64,000 nt of DNA from Grammothele lineata (lineage: Eukaryota > Basidiomycota > Agaricomycetes > Polyporales > Polyporaceae), in the NCBI GenBank assembly GCA_002150815.3, contig NDFF03000394.1, positions 248,001 to 312,000 of the forward strand, in the 5' to 3' direction. The translations under genes and the position numbers were made by a program. The first letter of the stretch is position 1. Each line of letters begins with the position of its first letter. Shown piece after piece: positions 24,253 through 35,862 of the stretch. The notes beneath the pieces are model-generated. The model was not told where the DNA came from. It worked only from the letters and a program-made list of their open reading frames with translations, and ran no database searches.

Positions 24253-25353
24253 CTAACTGGCGTCGATGTCTTCATACTCCTCATCAACCCCAAGATATGC
24301 ACGAATGTCCGAGGCTGGTGTGCCGCTTTGGCGGGTGACGTAAGACAACAGGACGAGATAGTTGTCTGGCCCATGCAGAATCGTCAGTCATTATACCCAT
24401 CGACGGAAAACGAAAAAAACTGAGGCCGACCAGTCCACCGGGCCGTAGCCTCTTTGGCCAGCACAACCGCGCGTTTCTTCTCTTCAATCTTTACGGGATC
24501 GCACGCGCCGTAGGCAGCGAGCTCGGTTTCGAGCTGCACGTATTCCTTCTTCAGTACGGACAGCGCTTCCAGCTGCTTAGTGCGTGTGTCCTGTAGGCGG
24601 CTCTCTGTTAACCATCCTTCCATCTTTGGCATGTAGAAACGACCACTCACGCTTTCCTGACGCGAAGCTTTCTCCACCTCTAGCGCGGCGCGAAGCTCGG
24701 TGGCCTGAGCCTGGAGGCTACTTTGCTGCTCGCGCACAGTAGCGAGCCGGTTCTGCATCTGCAAAGGGGAGGGGTCAGCCGTCGTGCATACCTCGATCGT
24801 TTAGGAAACCATACAATTGCGCCCCGCTGCGACGGGAAGCTCCAAAAGACTGTATATATGCGTGCATAAGACCGTTTTCAGGAACGCGGAGGACTACTGG
24901 AGATCCGGAGAGAACGCACAGTTCGACGAGCCGATCTTGTCCGACTGCACAAGCCCATCGTCCACGAGGGATTGCAGAACTTCTTTCACGGACTGCGACA
25001 CTGAACGTGATGGACCCGGACGTCATGAGCACGGACTGTCTGGTCGAGGAAAAAGAAGCGTACCAATCCCCTTCATCTTCGGCCCCAATTTCTCGAGCTC
25101 CTTCAGCTATCGGAAGGGTGGTTATATGCGGGATAAACGGCGGGATGAACGGGTGCACGGACCTGGAAGAAGTCTTTCTGTCGACGAGGGCACGACTTGA
25201 GAAGCTACAGCGAAGGGAGGGCGAACAGGACCCACTGTCTCATGGAAGATCTCTAGTAGCTTAACACGCTTCTCTTCTGCGGAGAGTCCTCGAGGTGCCT
25301 ATGAACAAAGTGAGCGGCGGCAGTGTAGCAGATCAGTGCGCTATACTTACCAT
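24253..25353 (-). CDS. MND1: MND1, meiotic recombination accessory factor
   Basis: Predicted 210-residue nuclear protein that works with Hop2 to help Dmc1/Rad51 strand invasion in meiosis. Nine exons on the minus strand: 25353-25351, 25298-25236, 25177-25163, 25106-25064, 25000-24920, 24849-24815, 24758-24651, 24602-24431, 24365-24253. The N-terminal winged-helix part is clear (APRGLSAEEKRVKLLEIFHE, then LKELEKLGPKMKGI and NFFWSFPSQRGAI). A coiled coil covers about residues 85-170 (MQNRLATVREQQSSLQAQAT), and the C-terminal cap contains LLSYVTRQSG. Length fits the family. The first exon is only the ATG and the third is 15 nt (KDFFQ); both are needed to keep the family sequence. No long open frame shows this gene. 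Confidence rests on near-continuous similarity to remembered MND1 features. Confidence 0.9.
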
Positions 25354-26753
25354 TTCGTTGGGTGTGGATGACGAGTGTGAGCGAATGGAGGAGAGGAGCA
25401 AAGTGGAGGTTGACGGGCGGGGTCGACCACGCTTGCCCCAAGCTCAAGGACCGAGGACCAGACATGCTTCTCCGAGAAGAAGCCCGGAAAGTTAGTCGGA
25501 CAGCCGCCACGGATTGACCGAGGTAGAGCTCGAGAAAGCATCGACGCCAGGCCTTCCGTGTGTCGCAGGAAACTTGTAGAATCCTTGTTCCATATGATAT
25601 ACAGAATCTGAAGGATTGGGTCTTCATGCGCATAGATGCAGATTCCAGGACCACTGTTTCATGATAGCGTTCTCTGAAGGACAAGGCAATAAGAGATGGA
25701 TTTGTGGAAGTCACGCCACGTGGGACGTCTTACATAAGCACAGTTCACCTACCAGAGACTCGTGCCCGTCGATTCCTACCTTTGCATTGCAGGCCGGCAA
25801 CACCAAGGTATGGCCGGGGATTCTACTTGCTTCTGGCCTAGAGTCGATTTCCACGGATTACGGGGGTGAGCGGGTTCTTCGAAGCAAGCCAGAAACTCAA
25901 AAACGTTCGCGCATGCTCATGATGCTCCGTCTTCGCGTCGAGTCCAGACTCCAGAAGGCCTCAACGCGCCGCGATACCGGGTGAACCAAACATCGACACC
26001 AACCGGCCGCACCCGGGCGAGCGAATCACGCAGAAGACAGAAAAGCAAAACACGGCGTGTGCGGATTAATAGACCCGAAAGCGATGTACACGTACACGGG
26101 GCACCGACGAAAGAGCCGTAGGGAAAGGCGACACACGTCCGCTCTGAGAGCGGACGCGCAAGCGCGCAGGGCCTGAGAGTGAAGCGGGAAGGCGGAAAGC
26201 GAGAAGACGGGGCAAATAGTGCACAATGCAGAAGCGCAGATGAGGGGATCCAATATGATATACGGGACGTGGCAGTGGGGCGATGGGGCAATGGTCCGTG
26301 GGGGGGACGGAGGGGGAATGCAGAAGCGAGTGGGAGGTGATGATGCACAGCACACGACGGACCGCGTGGACGCGGGCCCCGTCGTGCGTACTAAGGGAGG
26401 GAGGGAAGGTGAGGAGAGACCAATGCGAGAGGGGACTAGTGAGTGACGGGGTGGACGACGCAGGAGCCTATGGACAGCAGGGGAAGGATGCATGCACGTA
26501 CAGCGGGCAGAATGCGAGAGCGAGTGTCCGGGAGGATGAGAGAGGGGAAGCGTCCGCGAGGACAAGAAGGAAAGTACGAGTGTTGGCACAGGGAGCGGAC
26601 GACACTACGCTCACTCCATTTTGCATTAGAGGTAAGAGGGAGGGTGGGAAGTTACGAGTACTGAGCGGATGCACGCTCAGTGCGCGCTATGCAGTATGCA
26701 GTATGCTTCATATATGCAACAGTGCACCACGGACCCGCTTCGTCTCCGGCAGG
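25354..26753. other. intergenic stretch with strong purine skew
   Basis: It lies between the 5' end of MND1 and the 3' end of the next minus-strand gene. From about 26280 to 26660 the + strand is dominated by A and G, so the opposite strand reads as pyrimidine-rich. Frames in this part are low complexity and I do not call a gene. Confidence 0.5.
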
Positions 26754-29700
26754 CTACCGCATCACCTCGAGCCGCTGCCCGCTGGACGGGTAACGGTACG
26801 CGACAAAGTCGGGGTCCTGGTCGACCAGCTCCGCGATATTCTTCGACGCGTTCGACATCCTCGGCGGGTTACTGCTGTGCGCCGAGCCGGGGCCCGTTCC
26901 CGTGCCCGTCCAGCTCTGCTCGTCCCCGCGCAGCGCGTCCGACGCCGACACCGCCGTCGAGCTCCTGTACGGGTTGTATCCCCCATACTCGAGAGGGTCC
27001 GCCGAGCCCGAGCCGTTCGACCCGGGCGCGCCCGGCACCTGCACCGCGGCCGGCGCGAACACCTGCGACTCCCGCGGGTTGACCTCGAGCGACTTCTTCC
27101 CGAACAGGGACGACAGCCCGAACCGGCTCCGCCTCTGTTTTGGCTTCGACGGCGCGGTGAGCGAGCGCTTGCTCGCGTCGGCGGCGCCCCCGGTCCATTG
27201 CGAGAGCGAGGGGCTCGACGCCCCGAACTCGGCGTACTTTTCCTCGGCGAGGAACGGCGGCACGTTCGCCGCGCCGCGCCGGCCGGGCAGGCTTTGAACG
27301 ATGGCGGGGTGCGGAGAGGACGCCATGCCGCCGAAGGACTGCCTGCGCGTGTCCAGGGTGCGGAAAGGAGCCTGGGGAGGGGCTAGGCTACGTCCTATGG
27401 GAGAGGCGGACGAGGTTTGAAGCAAGTCGTACATTGTCTGCGGGCGGATGTCCGGCATGGGATGACTGGGGAACTCGACGGGAGACTCTCCCGGCAGGGG
27501 CGGGAGAGACTTGTCGCGACGCATAGAGACAGACTGAGGCCGGGTGCCGGGCGTTGCTGGTCCGAGCGTCGATATTGTGCGGGGCGAGGGCTGCAGCGCC
27601 CTCCCACGGCCGTCCAGGTCGGGGTGATCGTTGGACAGACCGAGTTCGAGCGTAGAAATCCGGTTGTCCACGTGCTCCTTCATCGCGTCGCTGTTCAGCT
27701 CCCTCTCGGGGATGGGATAGCGCGACGACGTCGGCGACGGAAGCGCACTGGAGGGTGCAGTCGGAGGAGAGGGCGCCCATTGAGAAAGCTGGTTAGGGGA
27801 GACCGAAGACAGCAACGACGGGGTAGAGACGTGCCGTCTGTTTCCAGCCCCTTCGCGGTCGACGAGGTAGGACAGAGGAGGCGGCGGTGCCAGCGGCAGG
27901 TCGTCCTCGTGCCTCTCGACAGACCGGGACTGGCTCGCGCCTTTCCCGGACCCCTTGGACGAGCCGGTGACCAGCTTCCATATTTTCTTCAGACCGCTCT
28001 TCTTCTTGGTCGTCGATGCTTCCGACATGGGCGGCTCGGGAGACACAGCCGTCTGCGGCCACGACTGGGAAACCCGCAGAGTGGGCGTGTCGCTGCTGAT
28101 GTCCACGGCCGACGGGTGTGCCGCGAAGTACTGTTGCTCTTGTTGGAGAGCGAGACTAGCAGCCGGGTCAGCGTCACAGCCGAGTACATCGAGGAGGAAC
28201 AAGACACATACTGCATGTCGATCATGCTGCCGGACGGCGCCATGCTGTCGCGGCTCTGCCAAGCAGAGCTGAGGTTCTTGAAACCGAAGAAGCGCGATCG
28301 TCTTGGGGATGCCGCCGAGCCGATGCTCTGCATGTCCGAGAACGACGCCTGCGACATCGCGCGGGGGAGGCGCTCCGCGCCCGCGACAATGCTGCTCGGG
28401 CGCGGGGAGAACGACTGCGAATACCGCGAGTCGCGGGCGTTGGAGAAGAAGCCGCTGTCCATTTGGGGAAGTGGACTCGCTAGCGGCATCGAGTACACCG
28501 AGGCGACGTCGATCGCGGAGCGGGAGCTTCGCGATGACTTACGCGCCCGGCTCCTCTCGCGCCGCTCTTCCTTGCGTCGGCGATCCCGCTCCTCCCGCTC
28601 CTCTCTGCGAATGTCAACGTGCTCGACGATCATTCCGTTCTCGAGGAGGGTCACTTCACGGGAGTGGTTCTGGACGGCAGCGCTTGTGGCCTGCGAAGGC
28701 AACCGCGGAGACCGGATGCGCAGGGCGCCAGAGTCGTCCGTCGGCTGTGAGCTACTGCCGAGCTCGTAGGCTGAGCGTCGGAGTTGCGAGAACGTGTCCC
28801 GCATCTTCTCGTCCAGCATGCGAGATTCGCGCAGCGCCCGTGCACGGGCCAGAGCATCTGCCTCGAGGAGAGAGCGCTGTGCCTTCACGTACTGGTCGAG
28901 CGTCTGTTGGCGGGACGACGGTTCCTTGGGGTTCTGCGTGGGCGTGAGTATGGCGAACGAATCAGAGATAGTGGACGCGACGTACAATGCTCAGCCAGAA
29001 CCTGAGGTTTTCCTCTGTAAGCAACCCTCCCTTCGCCCGAGGTCGTGAATGGGAGTCGGATGATGTTTGACCGGTCGTCTCCTCTTCCATCTCTCGCCTG
29101 CATAGCTCCTCGTAGAGTACGTCACTCTCTCGGTCCCACACGCCCGGACTCGTGACGTCCACATCCGCCATATCCTGGTCTCGCATAGCGCACTCCACGC
29201 AGATCTCTTCCTTCGGGACTTGTGGCGGCGAGAAAGAGGGCTGCATGGCGGGGGCGGTCGAGGGCGTGATGTAGGTAGGGTGCTGAGCGTACGCTCGAGG
29301 ATTTGAGGATATGGGGATTTGCATCGTTGAAGGATTGTATGTGGGCCCTGCGGAAAGCGGTACGATGGGCTGCATGGCTGATGAACTCGGGCCAGCACCG
29401 ATGCCAGCGGCAGGAAGTGATGGATGGCGAGGAGAAGTAGCGAGACCGGGAGATAGCGGGGATGCTGCTTGGTTCGTGCCCGGGGGCGGGAACATGTCGG
29501 CATTGCGAGGGGTGAGGGGAGGAGTCGCACCGGTAGAATCAAGTCGATCACCTGCAAGCTGCCCGCCTGATGGCCGGGACACCGGGTCAGGGGACATAGG
29601 GAGGGGGACCATGGCGGCGTTCGCGACGTCTGCGACGGCGTTGTCCAAGGGCCCGGTGGTAGCCGCGTCCTCGAGAGGTAATGAGTCGTTGTGAGGGAGG

Positions 29701-30134
29701 CCAGACGACATGGTCGCGTCTTCGACAGGAGACCGAAATTGGGCCTCGAGCAATACGCCGGGTGAAGAGCTTTGTGATGGGTTCCAGTCGTTGACGGGCT
29801 CCTGCGTGATATTTTCGCCTAGCCAGCCCTGCGGAGGAGGGGTCGTGCTGGGCACGAACGTCTTCTCGTAGCTGGCACGGTGGGCAGCTGTCATGCCGGC
29901 TTCGAGTGCAGGGTCGGAGCCGTCTGACCTGCGGGGGTGGGCGGAAGAGGCGGGAGGAGACAAGGGCGTGGCTAAGGTCGGATAACGGTCATCCCGGCGG
30001 TCGTAGTCGGACATGGGGAGCCGGTTAGAGAAGTTGTTGGACTGGGGGTGGGGACGGCCATTAGGGGAGACGAGCGCCATGGAGACGTCGTTGTGGGGCG
30101 TCCCAGGGTCTGGAAGGTGCACCGCAGTGGCCAT
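26754..30134 (-). CDS. large, mostly disordered protein of unknown function
   Basis: Unrecognised family. The model gives 1090 residues from three exons: 30134-28986, 28933-28212 and 28155-26754, with correct phases. The first 300 residues are Pro/Ser-rich. Near residues 308-350 lies a conserved-looking block with a CxxC pair (EEICVECAMRDQDMADVDV) and an acidic helix. A helical segment follows (about 384-430, SRQQTLDQYVKAQRSLLEAD), then a long charged Arg/Glu stretch near 495-520. A basic motif is seen later (KKKSGLKKIWKLVTG). No membrane segments are seen. The combination suggests a scaffold or regulator, but nothing in the sequence fixes a function. The ATG at 30134 is the first in frame. 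Confidence 0.75.
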
Positions 30135-30791
30135 TACTGTCCTCGGCCAGGCGAGAGAGGAGGGCGCTGGCTGGGAGAGGGAGTGTTGAGGTGGCCGGAG
30201 AGGCTGATGGTGTGAACGACGCGGGGAAGAGAGACCGGCGTATGGCTATATGGAAGTCCACCAGACGAGCTCACCCGCGGCACGTGACGGTCCCGATCCG
30301 GCCCACACCGCTAAGGAGAACGGCGGACAAGGTCAATCCGAGTGACGAGAGCGCAAGGGCGACGGAATAGGGCGCGACGAGGGGCGGCTGGGGCGGGAGC
30401 GAAGAGGAAGGCGTCGAGAGGCACGCTCAGCGGCTCTGGCAAGACACGCCCCGTCGCCGCACACGGGACCCCTCGGCAAACACCGCCAGCATCAGTCCCG
30501 CACGCCGCCCCCGGTTTCTGTCTGGACGCTCAGCACAGCTGCACGCTCCAGCTCCGGTCGCAAGCTCAAACTCGGGCTCGGCCACCGCTTGCCTCTCCTT
30601 GGCGCACTCCAGGCTCTATCGCCGACGTCATCGGTCGAGGCCGCAGAAACACGCTCCTTCATTCCACAAAGTTCATAGAATACCAGCAAGCGCTCCCTAC
30701 GGTCTATCTATGAACACTCTACTACTTCCGGTACCTGGGTGATTGGCTATCAGCCGTCTGCTCCCCTTGGCCGTCGCACAAACACATGCAC
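30135..30791. other. intergenic stretch, no gene seen
   Basis: It holds the promoter of the preceding minus-strand gene and the 3' flank of the complex I subunit gene. No motif-bearing frame is present. Confidence 0.5.
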
Positions 30792-31803
<1,012 letters not shown>

Positions 31804-32407
31804 GGTGGTGGGGGACGTGGGCTGGGACGGAGCTCACCGTCAGTGACGATGAGCGGCGGTTGTTTGCTACGGACGGGCTCTGATTGGCCCCGGCGGCTCA
31901 TGCCTGGCCCGGGCGTTTCCGGAGCTCCGGTCCTGCCGAGGCGCGGCCGGAAAGGGCTTGATGTTCGAACCCGGCGCTCAACAAAATCTAGCCACCCGCC
32001 TTTCACTCTGATACCCATAGCCTCCCACAGCAAAGGTCGAACTTCGGGGCAATCGAGGATTGTAATCTGTTGAGGTGACTATAGCATTGATATCATTAGG
32101 TCTAGGCCAACGTCGCGCGTCTCTTATGCCAGCCCACAGGACGCGTTGGTACTGTATCTGTCCAGGAACACGCTCATCACAATAGCGAAACGACAGACAT
32201 CAGGTCACACTATGACGCAGCACTGCTACTAGGGCTGCGGTCAACAACACGATACGCCGAAAACGGCGTTGAGAATGAAGGAATAGCGGCCGTCGACCTC
32301 GCGCTCCGTTCTCGCCGTGGCGACTACACTTCCCGTAGGCCAATGAGACTATGCACTAGGAGATGTGAGTGCGTCCAAACCCACCCAGCGTCCGAGGGAG
32401 ACACTCG

Positions 32408-32415
32408 TATATAAG
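32408..32415 (+). promoter_or_regulatory. TATA box of secreted paralogue 1
   Basis: The sequence tatataag lies 173 bp upstream of the ATG and is followed by ccatgg. The same element, with a similar flank, lies before paralogues 2 and 3. Confidence 0.75.
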
Positions 32416-32510
32416 CCATGGTAAGTGCATCTCCAGTCCTCATCCTCCCAAGAGCCTCGCAGTTGACCTGCTAACCTCCAGGATCACTTTCGACTTTCTT
32501 TACACCACAC

Positions 32511-32570
32511 ACTATTCTTTTCAACCCCCTCTTATTCTCTTCAACCACCTCTTATTCTTTTCAACCGCCT
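32511..32570 (+). repeat. 20-bp pyrimidine-rich unit, three copies, in a 5' leader
   Basis: Three imperfect tandem copies of a unit like cttattctcttcaaccacct lie just before the start codon of paralogue 1. They are absent from the leaders of paralogues 2 and 3 and explain why this leader is about 40 bases longer. Confidence 0.85.
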
Positions 32571-32580
32571 TTTACTCAAC

Positions 32581-33499
32581 ATGCTCGCTCGTATTTTCGT
32601 CGCTCTCTTCTTCTCAGGTGTCGTCTTCTCAGCCGTCATCCGATCCGGTGTCGGTATTGTGGGGCGCGACGACGGCCCTCAGGGCGACAGCGACCTCCTC
32701 TCTTCGTGCCCCGGCGGACCTGGTTCTAAGGACCTCAAACGTGCGGACAGATGCACCATGGTGAGAGCCGGTCAGTATGCTTTCCCGGCTCTTGCCTTCT
32801 GACTATCCTGTTTAGATCAACATCACCACTAACCCCGACGTTCGTCTCTGGACCGTCCTCGGCGACGCTCACGACAAGTATGTTCTCTTTGATCCTATAA
32901 ACATAAGCCGTGCTGACGACCTTGCGTTGTTGCAGCTGCGGCGGCGAGAAGACTGCTATCTCTGTCACGCTTGGCGGATCCACGACTATCACTCAGTCCA
33001 CGACCGCGAGCGTGGACGTCGGCCTCGACCTCGAGGCACTACACATCGGCGGCAGCCTCGAGACGACCAACACCAACGAAACGACGACGTCCAAGTCGGT
33101 CACGTTTGACGTCCCTCCGGGGAAGCAGGCCGTGTACGTCGCCGGCGTTGCGCACACGTCCCAGACGGGCCCTATTCAAGTCAACTACGGCTCGCGCCAG
33201 TTCGGACATTTCATCGTGAGCCCCTCTCCTTCTACTACATTCTTTCGTTGTTGACGTGATCGAACTTCTCGTAGTGGTTCACGATTGCTCACCTGACCAA
33301 GCTCACGCCCAAACCGGACGACGTGCACTTCGACATATTCACGAGCGACTGTGGTATGTCGCGTCCCCTTTGCTTCCTCCCTCGGCCGTCGGCTGACTGA
33401 GTCTGTCATTTCGCAGGCAAGGACCCCAAGGATCTGAGTGGAAGCAAGTTCACTCCGGTTGCTACGGCAGCTGTGGCTGGTCCATCGATCAAGTCCTAA
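32581..33499 (+). CDS. secreted protein of a triplicated family, copy 1
   Basis: Predicted 227-residue secreted protein. Exons: 32581-32760, 32816-32877, 32936-33215, 33275-33353, 33417-33499. A signal peptide covers about residues 1-18. The mature part has four Cys shared by all three copies (SSCPGG, DRC, NCGG, SDCG), allowing two disulfides. The middle is Ser/Thr-rich with alternating polarity, like paired amphipathic beta strands (LGGSTTITQSTTASVDVGLD), then PPGKQAVYVAG and VNYGSRQFGHF. A dibasic site (LKRAD) could be cut by a Kex2 protease. I do not recognise the family with certainty. The beta-strand pattern before a PPGK turn recalls ETX/MTX2 and aerolysin-type pore-forming proteins, but this is inference. 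A TATA box lies upstream. Confidence 0.85.
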
Positions 33500-34759
33500 A
33501 GCTACAGGCGTAGCTTGCGCGAGACGCACGAATAGTCGGATCCGGGATGTTATGATCATATTTGTCCTATGTGTACTTCGTCCCGGCTCTAATATCTCTG
33601 TGATCTGTCATCAGAGTTTTTCTAGGGGTACGATCTACCCATGTTCGATAACGGCTATACTCAGGGGGAAAAGCCTGCGAAGGCTCATGTGCTGCATAAG
33701 TTAGGCTTCAAAGGACGCTGGCGCTTATATGTACTAGTCCTAGACTGGCGTGGGAAAGAATTATGATCCGCTCAACCTCGAAGAATGCGCGGCACCCCAA
33801 AACTGTAACTTGCTGGTCGACAACCTTCGACAACGGGCACGTACGGGGATTGCTCCAAAGTTTATGTTCGCCCCTGAATGCGCCTGCCAAATGTGCCTCG
33901 TACACGGTCGTACCTGAGCCAGCGCCGCAGCGCCGCATCACATCCACTGGCACTGCTACCTCCGAGTCGACGCCTGCGATAGCCGAAAAGGCCGCGGCGT
34001 CGATATCCGTCGAGGTGAGTGTCCTTAGCAGTTCACACCGCCGTTCCGGTCAGGCCTCATTCCTGATAGCCCCTCTATCCATTCACCCACATCGACATGA
34101 TCACGCAGCGGACCATATGCATGTGGCATCTCACTACGATGATCATGCAGTCTCGTCGCCACCCTATAGTGATTCAGGCTCACGTACTGCCCAGCCCTTC
34201 ACTCTCACAAACCCCTTCGAAATGTGTATCCTGGGCATCTCCGAATGTTCTGAGACGAAGGACTTTCAGAATGGGGCGGGTAAATTCAGTGTCTAGTGTC
34301 GGAGTTCCCTGGCTGTGAACATCATCTTCCAGCCACTCAACGTAAACGCAAACATCATCCATAGGGGCTCTTGTGGGTCATCACCATCTGCTGAAGTAGT
34401 TATAAGCAGTGTCGAAGGTAGGCTACACCTCAGTGTCTGAGATAGCATTGCGTTTCTCTTGTGTCACCTTAGTTGTAGAGAGGAATGTGTTGGTACCTAT
34501 CTGGACGAGACCTCCTCGCGGCAATACTTATGTCGATCTGCGGGCTACTAAGGCATACACTCTTCCGAAACAGGGTTATCATGGTACGCATCAAAACCTA
34601 CATGTGCCGCAGAAATAGCAAGCAAGAGCAAACATAACCGTCCACATTGCTCACCAGTGTTTTCCAGCATGACGACTATCACTCAAACGCCCACAAAGCT
34701 ATGCGCTGGGCCATCCACGTATCTCCATAGAATCGGTTCATCGTCTGCAGGAAGACTGG
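33500..34759. other. spacer between secreted paralogues 1 and 2
   Basis: It contains a 177-codon frame at 33763-34296 that has no signal peptide and no resemblance to the flanking paralogues. I do not call it a gene. The last few hundred bases hold the promoter of paralogue 2. Confidence 0.5.
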
Positions 34760-34767
34760 TATATAAG
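34760..34767 (+). promoter_or_regulatory. TATA box of secreted paralogue 2
   Basis: The sequence tatataag followed by tcatgg lies 127 bp before the ATG. The flank aagctatgcgc about 50 bp upstream is also found before paralogue 3. Confidence 0.75.
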
Positions 34768-34886
34768 TCATGGTGTGTGCAGGTAGAGTGCTCATCCTCT
34801 AAAGAGCCTTGAAGCTGACCTGCTTCACGCTCAGAGCTTCCGCCCTCTCCTTGCCCACTACTCCATCCTATCCTACCCTTTTCAGC

Positions 34887-35862
34887 ATGTTGTCCCGCTT
34901 GATCTTTCCCCTCTTCTTCGCAGGTGCCGTGCTCGCTACGTCCCTGTTCTCTAGCGGTGGCATCGTGAGACGCGACGGCTTTCAGGGTGATGGAGACCTG
35001 CTCTCTTCATGTCCAGGTGGTCCCGGCTCCAAAAACCTCATACGAGCGGACAGGTGCACCCTGGTGAGAGGAGATATTCATTTATATGACGCATACCCGC
35101 CAGAGTATCTCATTGTTGTGCACTGTTTTGTAGATCAACATCACTACCAGTCCTGACATCCGCCTTTGGACTATTCTAGGCGATCCCCAGCTCAAGTCGG
35201 TACACTCCTGATTTTTGCAGAAACATAACTTATACCAATGATCTCACTTTCTCATAGCTGTGGCGGTGACACGGAAGACATCTCCGTTATGCTCGGCGGC
35301 TCCTCGACTATCACTCAGTCCGTAACCTCAAGCGCGAACACCAGCTTCGACCTCGACGCGATCACCATCGAGGGCGGGGCGGAAACGACTTCCAGCAAGA
35401 CCACCACTACCACCACCACCAAGTCGCTCACGTTCTCCATCCCCCCGGGCAAACAAGCCGTTTACGTTGCCGGCGTTGCTTATGCCAACGAGACGGGTGT
35501 CATCCAAGTCAATTATGGTACGCCCCAGTTCGGGCACTACATTGTGAGCCTCTCCACTATCTTCTGCTGTCAGGCCTTGCCTCTGTGCAAAGCGTTGGAC
35601 ACTGACATACCCGGATTGCGCAGTGGTGGACGGTCTCGAAGATCACGCGGCTCACGCCCAAGCCTGACGACGTCGAGTACGATGTGCACCAGACCGACTG
35701 TGGTACGTCGAGACTGATTGACATCGCGCTTTTAAATTGTCGGCCGACGTCTTTTCCATAGGTACGAACCCATGGAACCTCAATGGCAATGGGAACGGCG
35801 CCGCGCCGACCGGTTCCGTCACTGAGATGGCTCCGTCGGCGACTTCTTCGGTCGCATCGTGA
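34887..35862 (+). CDS. secreted protein of a triplicated family, copy 2
   Basis: Predicted 234-residue secreted protein and the most diverged of the three. Exons: 34887-35063, 35134-35195, 35258-35543, 35624-35702, 35762-35862; intron positions and phases equal those of copies 1 and 3. A signal peptide covers about residues 1-18. The same four Cys are present (SSCPGG, DRC, SCGG-like position, TDCG). A dibasic RR (GIVRRDG) replaces GRDDG, and the LKR site of the other copies reads LIR. The central Thr run is longer (TTTTTTT), and PPGKQAVYVAG is unchanged. The C-terminal end is richer in Asn and Gly. The second donor (gtcggt) is weak but is the only one in phase. Function unknown, as for copy 1. 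Confidence 0.82.

Larger units (their letters stand above)
31804..32580. promoter_or_regulatory. divergent promoter region
   Basis: The complex I gene starts leftward at 31803 and the first secreted-family gene starts rightward at 32581, so this 777-bp stretch must serve both. A TATA box (tatataag) lies at 32408-32415, oriented for the secreted gene. Downstream of it is a block shared almost unchanged with the third paralogue (agagcctcgcagttgacctg, beginning near 32450). A 20-bp triple repeat is at 32511-32570. Confidence 0.65.

Noticed and set aside
26026..26589. 187-codon minus-strand frame rich in Ser, Pro and Arg
   Set aside because: It results from the purine-biased tract; there is no start context, domain or splice support.
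32421..32481. Leader intron in paralogue 1 (gtaagt to a ctaac...cag acceptor)
   Set aside because: The donor lies only a few bases after the TATA box, upstream of where transcription should start, and copy 3 lacks the GT. The sequence is better explained as a duplicated promoter block.
33763..34296. 177-codon frame between secreted paralogues 1 and 2
   Set aside because: It has no signal peptide, no similarity to the neighbours and no known motif.
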